Positions 5,851 through 11,580 of a stretch of 11,580 nucleotides of DNA are shown here, one piece after another (within the stretch, counting starts at the first letter, position 1; each line of letters opens with the position of its first letter). The notes beneath the pieces are model-generated. The model did no database searches, had not been told where the DNA came from, and saw only the letters and a program-made list of their open reading frames with translations. The DNA is taken from NCBI GenBank assembly GCA_964637655.1, contig CAZWUZ010000109.1:1-11580 (forward strand), in the 5' to 3' direction. This stretch comes from CAZWUZ01 sp964637655 [NCBI: uncultured bacterium] (lineage in GTDB: Bacteria > DAOPZR01). Position numbers and translations under genes: made by a program.

Positions 5851-7539
5851 TTACGCGAATTCGCCGCGCAGGAAACACTCGCGGATGGCGGCGCGGGCCA
5901 GCTTGCCGCTGGTCGATTTCTGCAGGGTGCCGGGCGCGGCCAGGGCGACGCGCGTCACCCGCGCGCCGACCGTGGCGGCGACCTCCTGCTTGATGGCGCG
6001 GATGAGCTCCCGGCAGCGTGCGGTGTCCGCCGCCTCGCGCAGTTCGGCGACCACGGCCAGTTCCTCGGTATCGAGGATGGTGTTGGTGCTGCCGATGCAG
6101 GCGACGCGGCCGGGCCTGATTCCCGCAAGATGCCCGACGACCGTCTCGATGTCGTGCGGATGATAGTTCTGCCCGCCGACGATGATGATGTCCTTGGTGC
6201 GCCCGGCGACGAACAGTTCGCCGTCGCGCAGGAAGCCCGTGTCGCCGGTATGATACCAGCCGTGGCGGATGGCTTTGGCGCTGGCGTCAGGCCGCCGGAA
6301 ATACTCCTTGAGCAGGCAGGGTGAGCGGATGATGATCTCACCCACGCCGCCGTCGGGCAGGATGCGCCCGTGCGGCCCGGCGATGCGCACTTCGCAGCCG
6401 GCCAGCGCGCGCCCGGAACTGACGCAGTGCCGGGCGGGGGCGCCCGGTGCCGCCGGCACGGCCTCACCCGCGGCATACGCCTGCGGATCAACCGCGATGA
6501 CGTGCGGGTACTGACCCGGCGGGGTCTGCGTGACCGCGAAGGTGTTTTCCGCCATGGCGTAGCAGGCGGACGCGGCCTCGCGGCGGAACCCGTGCGCGGC
6601 GAACCGCGCGGTGAACCGGGCCAGCGTCGCCTCGCTCACCGGTTCCGAACAGCTGATTGCCGCGCGCAGCGTGGCGAAGGCCTGCGCGGGCAGGTCCTCG
6701 TCGCGGATCGTGCGGGTCATGACGTCATAGGCGAAATTGGGCAGCCAGCAGAGGGTGGCGCGGTAGCGCGCCACCATGCGCGGCAGCTCCACCGGGCGGC
6801 TGATCCATTCGAAGGGTGACATCATGGAGAACGGGGTGCCGGTCATCAGCGGCAGCACACAGCAGGCGATGAGTCCCATGTCGTGGTAGAGCGGCAGCCA
6901 GCTGGCAATGACGTCATGCTCGTCGAGGGCGATGGCCTCCGCATAGGCGCTGAGCTGCGCGAACATGGCGCGATGGGTCAACGCCACTCCCTTCTGCAGG
7001 CCCGTGGTGCCCGACGAATGCTGCAGCAGCACGATGTCGTCGGGACTCAGTGCGAGCGACGGGTCGGGCGCGGGTGACGGGTCGGGCGCCATGCTGTCGC
7101 TGGTGAGGATCGGGAAACTGACCGTGACCCCGTTCAGTCCCCCCGGCCCCGTGACAATGAGCGCGGGCGCGATGACCTTGGTCAGGTTGTCGATGACGTA
7201 GGTGTAGTATTCGGCGGTGATCTTCGCGCTGGGGATGGGGAGGATGGACGGGATGGCCCCGGCGAGGATGGCGCCCGCGAACGCATAGAGCAGCTCCGGG
7301 CCGTGGTCATGGATGATGAGGACGATGTCGCCCGCTCTGACCCCGGCTGCGCGGTAGGCGGCGCGGAACCCCGCGGCGTGGCGGAAGAAGCGGTGATAGG
7401 AAATCTCCGCGTAGTCGCCGTCGACGGCCTTGCAGTACAGGCAGCAGCCGTCCGGCTCCGCGTAGCGCTCCCACAGCCGTGCGGCGACCGTGGGGGGGAA
7501 ATTACTTCGGCGCAGCAAGTTTCTGCACCAGTCCCGCAA
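5851..7539 (-). CDS. Acyl-AMP ligase of the fatty-acyl-AMP-ligase (FAAL) type, DltA position in operon
   Basis: This enzyme of about 562 residues belongs to the ANL adenylating superfamily. It would use ATP to activate a carboxylic acid as acyl-AMP and load it onto the neighbouring carrier protein. Motifs: P-loop SSGTTGLQKG (175-184), WLPLYHDMGL (214-223) and PNFAYD (267-272), both typical of FAALs, YAMAEN (327-332), YHTGDTGFL (429-437), GRTKDIIIVGGQNYHPHDIE (446-465) and the C-terminal lysine in STSGKLAR (Lys546). The FAAL wording suggests a fatty or other carboxylic acid and not D-alanine; the chain length cannot be read from the sequence. The start is uncertain: the first in-frame initiator is TTG at 7539, overlapping the carrier gene by 38 bp, with another TTG at 7518 (17 bp overlap). 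Neither has a strong ribosome binding site. The recognisable domain begins near residue 17, so both are possible. Confidence 0.88.
   Translation of the reverse strand: MRDWCRNLLRRSNFPPTVAARLWERYAEPDGCCLYCKAVDGDYAEISYHRFFRHAAGFRAAYRAAGVRAGDIVLIIHDHGPELLYAFAGAILAGAIPSILPIPSAKITAEYYTYVIDNLTKVIAPALIVTGPGGLNGVTVSFPILTSDSMAPDPSPAPDPSLALSPDDIVLLQHSSGTTGLQKGVALTHRAMFAQLSAYAEAIALDEHDVIASWLPLYHDMGLIACCVLPLMTGTPFSMMSPFEWISRPVELPRMVARYRATLCWLPNFAYDVMTRTIRDEDLPAQAFATLRAAISCSEPVSEATLARFTARFAAHGFRREAASACYAMAENTFAVTQTPPGQYPHVIAVDPQAYAAGEAVPAAPGAPARHCVSSGRALAGCEVRIAGPHGRILPDGGVGEIIIRSPCLLKEYFRRPDASAKAIRHGWYHTGDTGFLRDGELFVAGRTKDIIIVGGQNYHPHDIETVVGHLAGIRPGRVACIGSTNTILDTEELAVVAELREAADTARCRELIRAIKQEVAATVGARVTRVALAAPGTLQKSTSGKLARAAIRECFLRGEFA
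7058..7089 (-). repeat. Short in-frame direct repeat in the ligase linker
   Basis: A 14-bp unit (GACGGGTCGGGCGC on the plus strand) occurs at 7058-7071 and again at 7076-7089, an 18-bp period. In the protein it gives two copies of APDPS around residues 151-160, just before the P-loop segment, in what looks like a flexible surface linker. Confidence 0.6.
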
Positions 7540-7753
7540 CGATGCGGCGGGGCGAACTGAACGACTCGACCGTGATGTCCGCGGACTGCAGTTTCACCTT
7601 GAAGCGGTCCTCGATCCACGCGACGAGCATGACCAGCGCCATGGAATCGACCAGCCCGCTGCCGAACAGGTCCTCGTCCGGGTCGAGTCCGGTCAGACTG
7701 TAATGCTCCGCAAAAAAGCGGTGTACTTCGCCGGTCAGCGCGGCTTCGTCCAT
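7502..7753 (-). CDS. Acyl carrier protein (DltC-like)
   Basis: This 83-residue acidic carrier protein would hold the activated acyl group as a thioester on a 4'-phosphopantetheine arm in the cytoplasm. The attachment motif is LVDSMALV with Ser37, preceded by the usual DEDLFGSG turn and followed by a second helix region (VAWIEDRFKV). The ATG at 7753 is preceded by GGGGGA about five bases upstream, which supports it over the in-frame GTG at 7783 that would add ten residues with no family resemblance. It is the first gene of the operon, and its 3' end overlaps the ligase start. It is dedicated to the adjacent ligase and MBOAT by position. It is unlikely to be the housekeeping fatty-acid ACP, because the usual fab neighbours are absent and the DSM context is divergent. 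Confidence 0.9.
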   Translation of the reverse strand: MDEAALTGEVHRFFAEHYSLTGLDPDEDLFGSGLVDSMALVMLVAWIEDRFKVKLQSADITVESFSSPRRIVAGLVQKLAAPK

Positions 7754-7768
7754 GGTTGTCCCCCGTGC

Positions 7769-7792
7769 GCACACCGGTAACACAGCGTGTGC
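7769..7792. repeat. Inverted repeat in the leader of the Dlt-like operon
   Basis: GCACAC (7769-7774) and GTGTGC (7787-7792) form a 6-bp inverted repeat around a 12-base spacer, between the candidate operon promoter and the carrier-protein ribosome binding site. It could be an operator or a small leader hairpin. It is short enough to be chance. Confidence 0.3.
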
Positions 7793-7808
7793 ACCACAAT
7801 CAACGGGG

Positions 7809-7837
7809 ATACTAACTTACTTCGCACGCGGTCGCAA
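7809..7837 (-). promoter_or_regulatory. Candidate promoter of the Dlt-like operon
   Basis: On the minus strand TTGCGA (7837-7832) and TAGTAT (7814-7809) are spaced by 17 bp, each four of six to the sigma70 consensus. The predicted start near 7802 leaves a leader of about 50 nt. The match is moderate. It is the best candidate I could see in the 180-bp divergent gap. Confidence 0.45.
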
Positions 7838-7859
7838 GCGGCCGCGGCGACGGGCAGTG

Positions 7860-7888
7860 TTGACGGGGGACAGGCAGGGTGCTACGAT
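7860..7888 (+). promoter_or_regulatory. Candidate promoter of the unrecognised membrane protein gene
   Basis: TTGACG (7860-7865) and TACGAT (7883-7888) are 17 bp apart, five and four of six to consensus. Together with the minus-strand candidate it makes a back-to-back promoter pair with 22 bp between the -35 boxes. The predicted start near 7895 suits the GTG start codon at 7934. Confidence 0.5.
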
Positions 7889-7918
7889 GCAGTCGGGTAC
7901 ATGCTGCGGTATAGGGAC

Positions 7919-7925
7919 GGGGGAG
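7919..7925 (+). promoter_or_regulatory. Ribosome binding site that decides the start at 7934
   Basis: GGGGGAG lies eight bases before an in-frame GTG at 7934. The alternative ATG at 7901 has no comparable site and would leave a leader of only a few bases after the candidate promoter. Confidence 0.55.
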
Positions 7926-7933
7926 CGAACGGT

Positions 7934-8722
7934 GTGACGGACCATGGTCTGCGCAGATATCTCCGCATCACCGGAAAAGCGGCAGTCAACATGGCGGCAG
8001 TTGCCCTCTGCGTGCCGGCGGCGGCTTATGCACTACTGCTTCTCTGGATGGCCCTGTTTGACTACGATGAGTCACCGTACTGGTCACTGTCAATAGGGTT
8101 TACGGTTCTTGCTGCGGGCTATGTTGTCTTCAGGGGATTGTGCCGGCTGTGGGGTCTTGGCGACAGTCGGGGAACAGATGCGGCTGATTACCGAACGCCG
8201 ACACCGGGGTCCTGCCGTACCGGCAAGGGAATTGTGCTGCACGGCACGGGGACAGTGCTCAGCGTGGCTACCGTAGTGTTCAGCTGTACGTTGGCGTTCA
8301 GAATCTTGTCGGAATGGTCCTTTACCCATGCGAATGATGATTGGGAAAGGATAAACGTCCTGGCGGTATTGCTGACGCAGCTGGTGGTGGCCGGCTATTG
8401 CGCTTACGTTGTTTACGCCGGGTGGCGCACAGAGGAGTGCCGGAAGGCGAAGCGCCGGTATCTGTTTGTTGGTGCGGCCTTCATTCCGCTCCTGCTGTGT
8501 GAAATCACGCCGTACGGCGATGGCTTTTTCTGCCCTGATCCGCAATTGTTCTATGCTTTGCCGCAACCACTTACCCTGATGCTTGGAACACTCGCGTTTA
8601 TTCCCTGTTATCCGTTGCTGAACATTCCGTATCTGATCGCGACGTGGGTACTGCTCAAACGGATGTTTGCATTGACGCAAGGGAAGCCGGCGGAGCGTAT
8701 GACAGGAGCAGTGACGAACTGA
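7934..8722 (+). CDS. Unrecognised multi-pass membrane protein
   Basis: I do not recognise this protein. With the GTG start at 7934 it has 262 residues; the frame is open further upstream (in-frame ATG at 7901, GTG at 7787), but the upstream part reads as untranslated leader. About six hydrophobic segments are visible: one near the N-terminus after an Arg-rich start (GLRRYLRITGKAA), one or two before an Arg/Gly loop with DSRGTDAADYR, and the rest in the C-terminal two thirds. The loop between the fifth and last segments carries two acidic and aromatic stretches (CEITPYGDGFFCPDP), with cysteines that could pair. Codon use differs from its neighbours: TCA, ATA, GTT and CTT codons are common here and scarce elsewhere in the window. 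It has its own candidate promoter and is not obviously functionally linked to the genes on either side. It may be a recently acquired or lineage-specific gene. Confidence 0.65.
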   Translation: MTDHGLRRYLRITGKAAVNMAAVALCVPAAAYALLLLWMALFDYDESPYWSLSIGFTVLAAGYVVFRGLCRLWGLGDSRGTDAADYRTPTPGSCRTGKGIVLHGTGTVLSVATVVFSCTLAFRILSEWSFTHANDDWERINVLAVLLTQLVVAGYCAYVVYAGWRTEECRKAKRRYLFVGAAFIPLLLCEITPYGDGFFCPDPQLFYALPQPLTLMLGTLAFIPCYPLLNIPYLIATWVLLKRMFALTQGKPAERMTGAVTN

Positions 8723-8723
8723 T

Positions 8724-8744
8724 GCCGGCGCAGCGGCGCACGGC
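8724..8744 (+). other. GC-rich hairpin after the membrane protein gene
   Basis: GCCGGCGC (8724-8731) can pair with GCGC-A-CGGC (8736-8744, one bulged A) across an AGCG loop, starting one base after the stop codon. No T-tract follows, so it is not a standard intrinsic terminator. It might stabilise the upstream transcript or slow readthrough. Confidence 0.4.
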
Positions 8745-8762
8745 TGGATGGTGAATAACATC

Positions 8763-8770
8763 GAGGAGGA
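8763..8770 (+). promoter_or_regulatory. Strong ribosome binding site of the DUF4139 gene
   Basis: GAGGAGGA ends five bases before the ATG at 8776, the best Shine-Dalgarno sequence in the window, suggesting that this protein is made at a higher level than its neighbours. Confidence 0.75.
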
Positions 8771-8775
8771 GAACG

Positions 8776-10389
8776 ATGCGACAAGTACTGCTGGCGGTGA
8801 TGCTGGTGCTGGGGGTGACGATGGTGGCGGCGGCGCAGGCGGCGGATGAGCTGATTGCCCAGCCGCAGGTGCGTGAGGTGTCGCTGTTCAAAAACGGGCT
8901 GGGATGGTTTGTGCAGCAGGGCACGCTGCGCGGCGACGGGGTGCTCAATATCACTGACGTGCCGGCGGCGGTGCACGGCAGTATCTGGCTCGGCTATGAC
9001 CCGGCGCGGCTGACGGTGCGCGCGCTGACCGCGCGGCGGGCGACCTACGCCCGGACGCGGCCCGCGGTGACCATCCCCGAGATGCTGCGCGCCAATATCG
9101 GCAGAACCGTGGAGATCTTCTTTGACGATACCAGCCGGCGCGGCGTGATCACCGCCATCCCGGAGGGTGAGCAACCGGTGGTGCAGCCGCAGTACCAGCG
9201 CGAATTCGGCTCGCGCATCATTCCGCCGTCAGGCGACATCATGCTCTTTACCGCGGACGGGCGCACTGAAGCGATTCGCCTGAACGAGGTGCAGCGCGTG
9301 GCGGGTGATGCCACGCTGGTTACGTCACTGCCGTACGACGAGGAAAAACCGGTGCTGGAAGTGAGTTTCGCGGCGCGGCAGGCGGAAGCGTATACCCTGG
9401 CGTATCTCGCGCGCGGGGTGGCGTGGGCGCCCGCCTACCGCATCGACATCAGCAACGCCGACAAGGCAACGCTGCGCCTGCAGGGGACGTTCATCAACGA
9501 GGCGCAGGATCTGACCGATGTGACGGTCAACTTCATCAGCGGGTTTCCCAACCTGACGCAGACGGGGGTGATTTCACCGCTGGCGAATATAGAATCGCTC
9601 GACGCGTTCCTCAATTCGCTGGGCGGGGGGAGCGGCTACCGGCGGAATGAAAACCGGATGATGGCGCAGTCGGCAGTGTTCGCGAACGCCCCCGGTTTCT
9701 ACGGCGGCGATGCCGTGCTCCCCGTGGCGGGCGACGGCGACTATGCCGGCGACCTGTTCTATTACCGCGTCCCGCATGTCACGCTGCAGAAGAACGAGCG
9801 CGCGGCATTCGACCTGCTTTCCGACCGGGTCCCGTATGAGCACATCTACACCTGGCAGATTGCGCCGGGCGGGGCGCCGCAGGGGCGCTACCAGCGCAGC
9901 GAGACGACGGAAAACGAGACGGTCTGGCACGAGATAAAGTTCACCAACACGTTCAGCCAGCCGCTGACGACGGGCCCGGCACTGGTGGTCGAGGGCGGGC
10001 GCATCCTCGGGCAGGATGTGCTCAACTACTGCGCGGCCGGCGGCGAGGGGCGGGTGAAGATCACCAAGGCGCTGGACATTCGCGCGGAGCAGGTGGAGAC
10101 CGAACAGGCGCGGCAGCATGACGCGCGCACGTTCAACGGCAACCGCCACGACAAGGTGACGGTGGAGGGAACGCTGTCATTGCGCAATTTCAAGCGCGAG
10201 GCGGTGACGGTCGAGATCAGCCGCACGGTGAGCGGCGAGTTTATCAGCAGCAGCACAACCTGCGCGGCGGTGAAGCGCGCGGAGGCGGTGCGCGCAGTCA
10301 ATCCGACCACCGACCTGAAATGGACGGTCACCATCCCGGCCGGAGGGAAACTCGACATTACCTACAGTTATGTCGTGTACGTGCGGTAA
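8776..10389 (+). CDS. Secreted DUF4139 domain-containing protein
   Basis: This 537-residue exported protein has a clear signal peptide: Arg2, a hydrophobic core, and a probable cleavage after AQA at residue 22. The region from about 205 to 260 carries the DUF4139 signature (YLARGVAWAPAYRIDI, 210-225; INEAQDLTDVTV, 240-251; SGFPN, 255-259). The C-terminal end (LKWTVTIPAGGKLDITYSY) is the beta-rich close usual for the domain. Family members include MuiA-like mucoidy inhibitors, but the biochemical role of DUF4139 is not established, so I give no function. The part from 95 to 185 looks like a beta-rich insert with an SH3-like or Sm-like feel (VEIFFDDTSRRGVITAI), which is a guess. It probably acts in the periplasm or on the cell surface. 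The gene follows the membrane protein after 53 bp and precedes the glycosyltransferase gene by 9 bp, so the last two are likely co-transcribed. Confidence 0.8.
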   Translation: MRQVLLAVMLVLGVTMVAAAQAADELIAQPQVREVSLFKNGLGWFVQQGTLRGDGVLNITDVPAAVHGSIWLGYDPARLTVRALTARRATYARTRPAVTIPEMLRANIGRTVEIFFDDTSRRGVITAIPEGEQPVVQPQYQREFGSRIIPPSGDIMLFTADGRTEAIRLNEVQRVAGDATLVTSLPYDEEKPVLEVSFAARQAEAYTLAYLARGVAWAPAYRIDISNADKATLRLQGTFINEAQDLTDVTVNFISGFPNLTQTGVISPLANIESLDAFLNSLGGGSGYRRNENRMMAQSAVFANAPGFYGGDAVLPVAGDGDYAGDLFYYRVPHVTLQKNERAAFDLLSDRVPYEHIYTWQIAPGGAPQGRYQRSETTENETVWHEIKFTNTFSQPLTTGPALVVEGGRILGQDVLNYCAAGGEGRVKITKALDIRAEQVETEQARQHDARTFNGNRHDKVTVEGTLSLRNFKREAVTVEISRTVSGEFISSSTTCAAVKRAEAVRAVNPTTDLKWTVTIPAGGKLDITYSYVVYVR

Positions 10390-10398
10390 GCGGCGCTG

Positions 10399-11580
10399 AT
10401 GCCGACCCCGGCCGCGCATCTGCTCGGCGGCCTGCTGGCCGCACTGCAATTTCTCGCGGTGACGGGGCTCGGGGCGCTGCTGCTGCGCCGCTGCGACATA
10501 GCCGGGCGGCCGCTGCGTGTGCTCCTCTGGTCGGCGCTGTGCGGCACGGTGTTGCTTGGTCTGCTGGTGCTGGCCCTGGCGGCACTGCACCTGCTGACCC
10601 CGCTGTGGCTCGCGCTGCTCTGGCTGGCACTGCTGCCACTGGTGCCGGCGGGCTGGCGCACGGTACGGGCGGGACTGCGCCCGCGCGGTTTCGACTGGCT
10701 GGCGGTGCCCTGCCTGCTGCTGCTGGCGCTGCTGCTGGTTGCGGCGCTGACCCCGCCGGCGCAGTACGACAATCTCGTCTATCATCTGGCGGTGCCGGCA
10801 TGGTACCTGCAGCAGGGGGGGCTGGCCCCGCTGCGCGACGCGCTGTACGGGCATTTTCCGCTGCTCGGCTCCTTTACCGCGCTGCCGCTCATCGCGCTGG
10901 CACCGGCAGCCGGCATCACCTTCTGGTTCTGCCTGCTCGGGCTGCTGTTCCCGCTGTCGCTGGAACTGCTGCTGGCCGGCAGCATGCCGCAGTGCTGGCG
11001 CTGGCTGCTGCGCTGGCTGCTGCTGACGGTCCCGCTGCTCCTCTACCTCCTGACCAATGTAGTGTACGACCTCGTACTGGCGGCCATGCTGCTGGCTGCT
11101 GTCGACCTGTGGCGGCGTCATGGCGGGCGCCGCGCGGTGCTCCCCTGCGGACTGCTTATCGGCGGGGCGCTGTCGCTGAAGTACACGTCGGCGCTCTACC
11201 TGCTGCCGCTCATCCCGCTGCTGCCCGGCACGCGGCCGCGCGCGTGGCGGTCGCTTGGTGCGGTGCTGCTGCTGGCGGGACTCGTGCTCTCACCGTGGCT
11301 GCTGCGCAACTGGCGTGACACCGGCTATCCGCTGGCACCGTTCGGCATGCCGCTGACCGCGGGCCTGCGCGGCTTCTACGCGGAGGTCAATCACCCGCGC
11401 GCCCTGCCTGAACTGCCCCGCTGGTGGCTGGAACTGTCGGCACTGCGGGCCGACCCGCTGACCGGATTCCTGCCGGCGGCGGCGCTGCTGCTGCTGCCGC
11501 TGGCGGCGGTGCGCGCGGCTCGACGGCGGCGCGCCGGTTGCGGCGCCAGGGTACGGCGCGCGAGTGGACTGCCCGCAGCA
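10399..11580 (+). CDS. GT-C-fold membrane glycosyltransferase (GT39/ArnT-like), truncated by the right window edge
   Basis: An open frame of 394 codons from ATG at 10399 runs off the right edge without a stop. The protein is very Leu/Ala-rich, with many hydrophobic helices. After about two to four membrane segments it has YDNLVYHLAVPAWYLQQGG (123-141), which matches the DxxxYHLxxPxxYL motif of the first external loop in GT39-like mannosyl- or ArnT-type transferases; Asp124 is the probable catalytic acid. A GHFPLLGSFTALP segment and a GALSLKYTSA segment (256-265) are also usual for this group. Such enzymes use polyprenyl-phosphate sugars on the outer face of the cytoplasmic membrane. The start is 9 bp after the DUF4139 stop and has no clear ribosome binding site, so coupling is likely. 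Donor and acceptor cannot be told. It could also be an uncharacterised GT-C protein without activity. Confidence 0.75.
   Translation, partial: MPTPAAHLLGGLLAALQFLAVTGLGALLLRRCDIAGRPLRVLLWSALCGTVLLGLLVLALAALHLLTPLWLALLWLALLPLVPAGWRTVRAGLRPRGFDWLAVPCLLLLALLLVAALTPPAQYDNLVYHLAVPAWYLQQGGLAPLRDALYGHFPLLGSFTALPLIALAPAAGITFWFCLLGLLFPLSLELLLAGSMPQCWRWLLRWLLLTVPLLLYLLTNVVYDLVLAAMLLAAVDLWRRHGGRRAVLPCGLLIGGALSLKYTSALYLLPLIPLLPGTRPRAWRSLGAVLLLAGLVLSPWLLRNWRDTGYPLAPFGMPLTAGLRGFYAEVNHPRALPELPRWWLELSALRADPLTGFLPAAALLLLPLAAVRAARRRRAGCGARVRRASGLPAA

Larger units (their letters stand above)
3508..7753 (-). other. Five-gene Dlt-like acyl-shuttle operon (carrier, ligase, MBOAT, microprotein, SGNH)
   Basis: Five minus-strand genes follow one another with gaps of 3 to 6 bp or with an overlap: carrier protein (7753-7502), AMP ligase (from about 7539 to 5851), MBOAT (5844-4702), 54-residue microprotein (4698-4534) and SGNH protein (4530-3508). 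Most internal start codons lack a recognisable Shine-Dalgarno sequence, so translational coupling is likely. The set equals DltC, DltA, DltB, DltX and DltD of the Gram-positive teichoic acid D-alanylation pathway in the order C-A-B-X-D, but the ligase is of the fatty-acyl-AMP-ligase type. Established work on the Dlt pathway shows that the MBOAT moves an acyl group from the carrier thioester to the tyrosine of a C-terminal FxYxxF hexapeptide, and then to a nucleophile on the SGNH partner. Every required part is visible here. Cargo and acceptor polymer are unknown. Confidence 0.8.

Noticed and set aside
4345-6324. A long plus-strand open frame (659 codons) antisense to the MBOAT and ligase genes
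   Set aside because: The translation is rich in Gln, Arg, Glu and His with no hydrophobic or motif pattern. It is the usual antisense shadow of G+C-rich coding sequence; the minus-strand genes carry clear family motifs.
7787-7933. N-terminal extension of the unrecognised membrane protein to GTG 7787 or ATG 7901
   Set aside because: The extension crosses the candidate promoters and lacks a ribosome binding site. GGGGGAG supports GTG at 7934.
10177-11121. A 314-codon minus-strand frame at the right end
   Set aside because: It is a Gln-rich antisense shadow of CTG-rich leucine codons in the glycosyltransferase gene.

Overview
This 11.6 kb window is G+C-rich and densely coded, with a strong preference for codons ending in G or C in nearly every gene. 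It looks chromosomal. I see no insertion sequence, phage gene, tRNA, rRNA or CRISPR array. PriA keeps the wording 'GTQMVAKGLDFPNV...LPDFRAAER', which resembles the spirochaete/Firmicutes/PVC style and not the gammaproteobacterial one. Together with an STT3-type oligosaccharyltransferase and a signal-peptide-bearing DUF4139 protein, this suggests a diderm from a less-studied phylum. I cannot place it more precisely.

Left part, plus strand (1-3522): the C-terminal part of the replication-restart helicase PriA is followed, through a TGATG stop/start overlap, by a short STT3/AglB-like oligosaccharyltransferase. A near-consensus sigma70 promoter then drives a membrane-anchored SGNH hydrolase.

Centre, minus strand (7753 down to 3508): five tightly packed genes encode, in order, an acyl carrier protein, a fatty-acyl-AMP-ligase-like enzyme, an MBOAT acyltransferase, a 54-residue membrane microprotein and a second SGNH protein. 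The microprotein was missed by ordinary ORF length cut-offs and ends in F-T-Y-M-D-F. This is the component set of the Gram-positive D-alanylation (Dlt) pathway: DltC, A, B, X, D. The hexapeptide fits the FxYxxF 'acyl shuttle' motif of DltX. The adenylating enzyme resembles fatty-acyl-AMP ligases, so the cargo is probably a carboxylic acid other than D-alanine. The SGNH partner carries Cys (GDC) where the nucleophilic Ser (GDS) is expected. I consider this operon the most interesting item in the window. Its likely job is: activate an acid, load it on the carrier, pass it across the membrane via the MBOAT to the microprotein tyrosine, then to the SGNH transferase and finally to an unknown envelope polymer.

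Right part, plus strand (7934-11580): a divergent promoter region separates the operon from an unrecognised multi-pass membrane protein with a visibly lower G+C content. A secreted DUF4139 protein with a strong ribosome binding site follows, then a GT-C-fold membrane glycosyltransferase that runs off the right edge.

The theme of the window is cell-envelope modification: two GT-C glycosyltransferases, an MBOAT acylation route and two SGNH proteins, next to the housekeeping gene priA.
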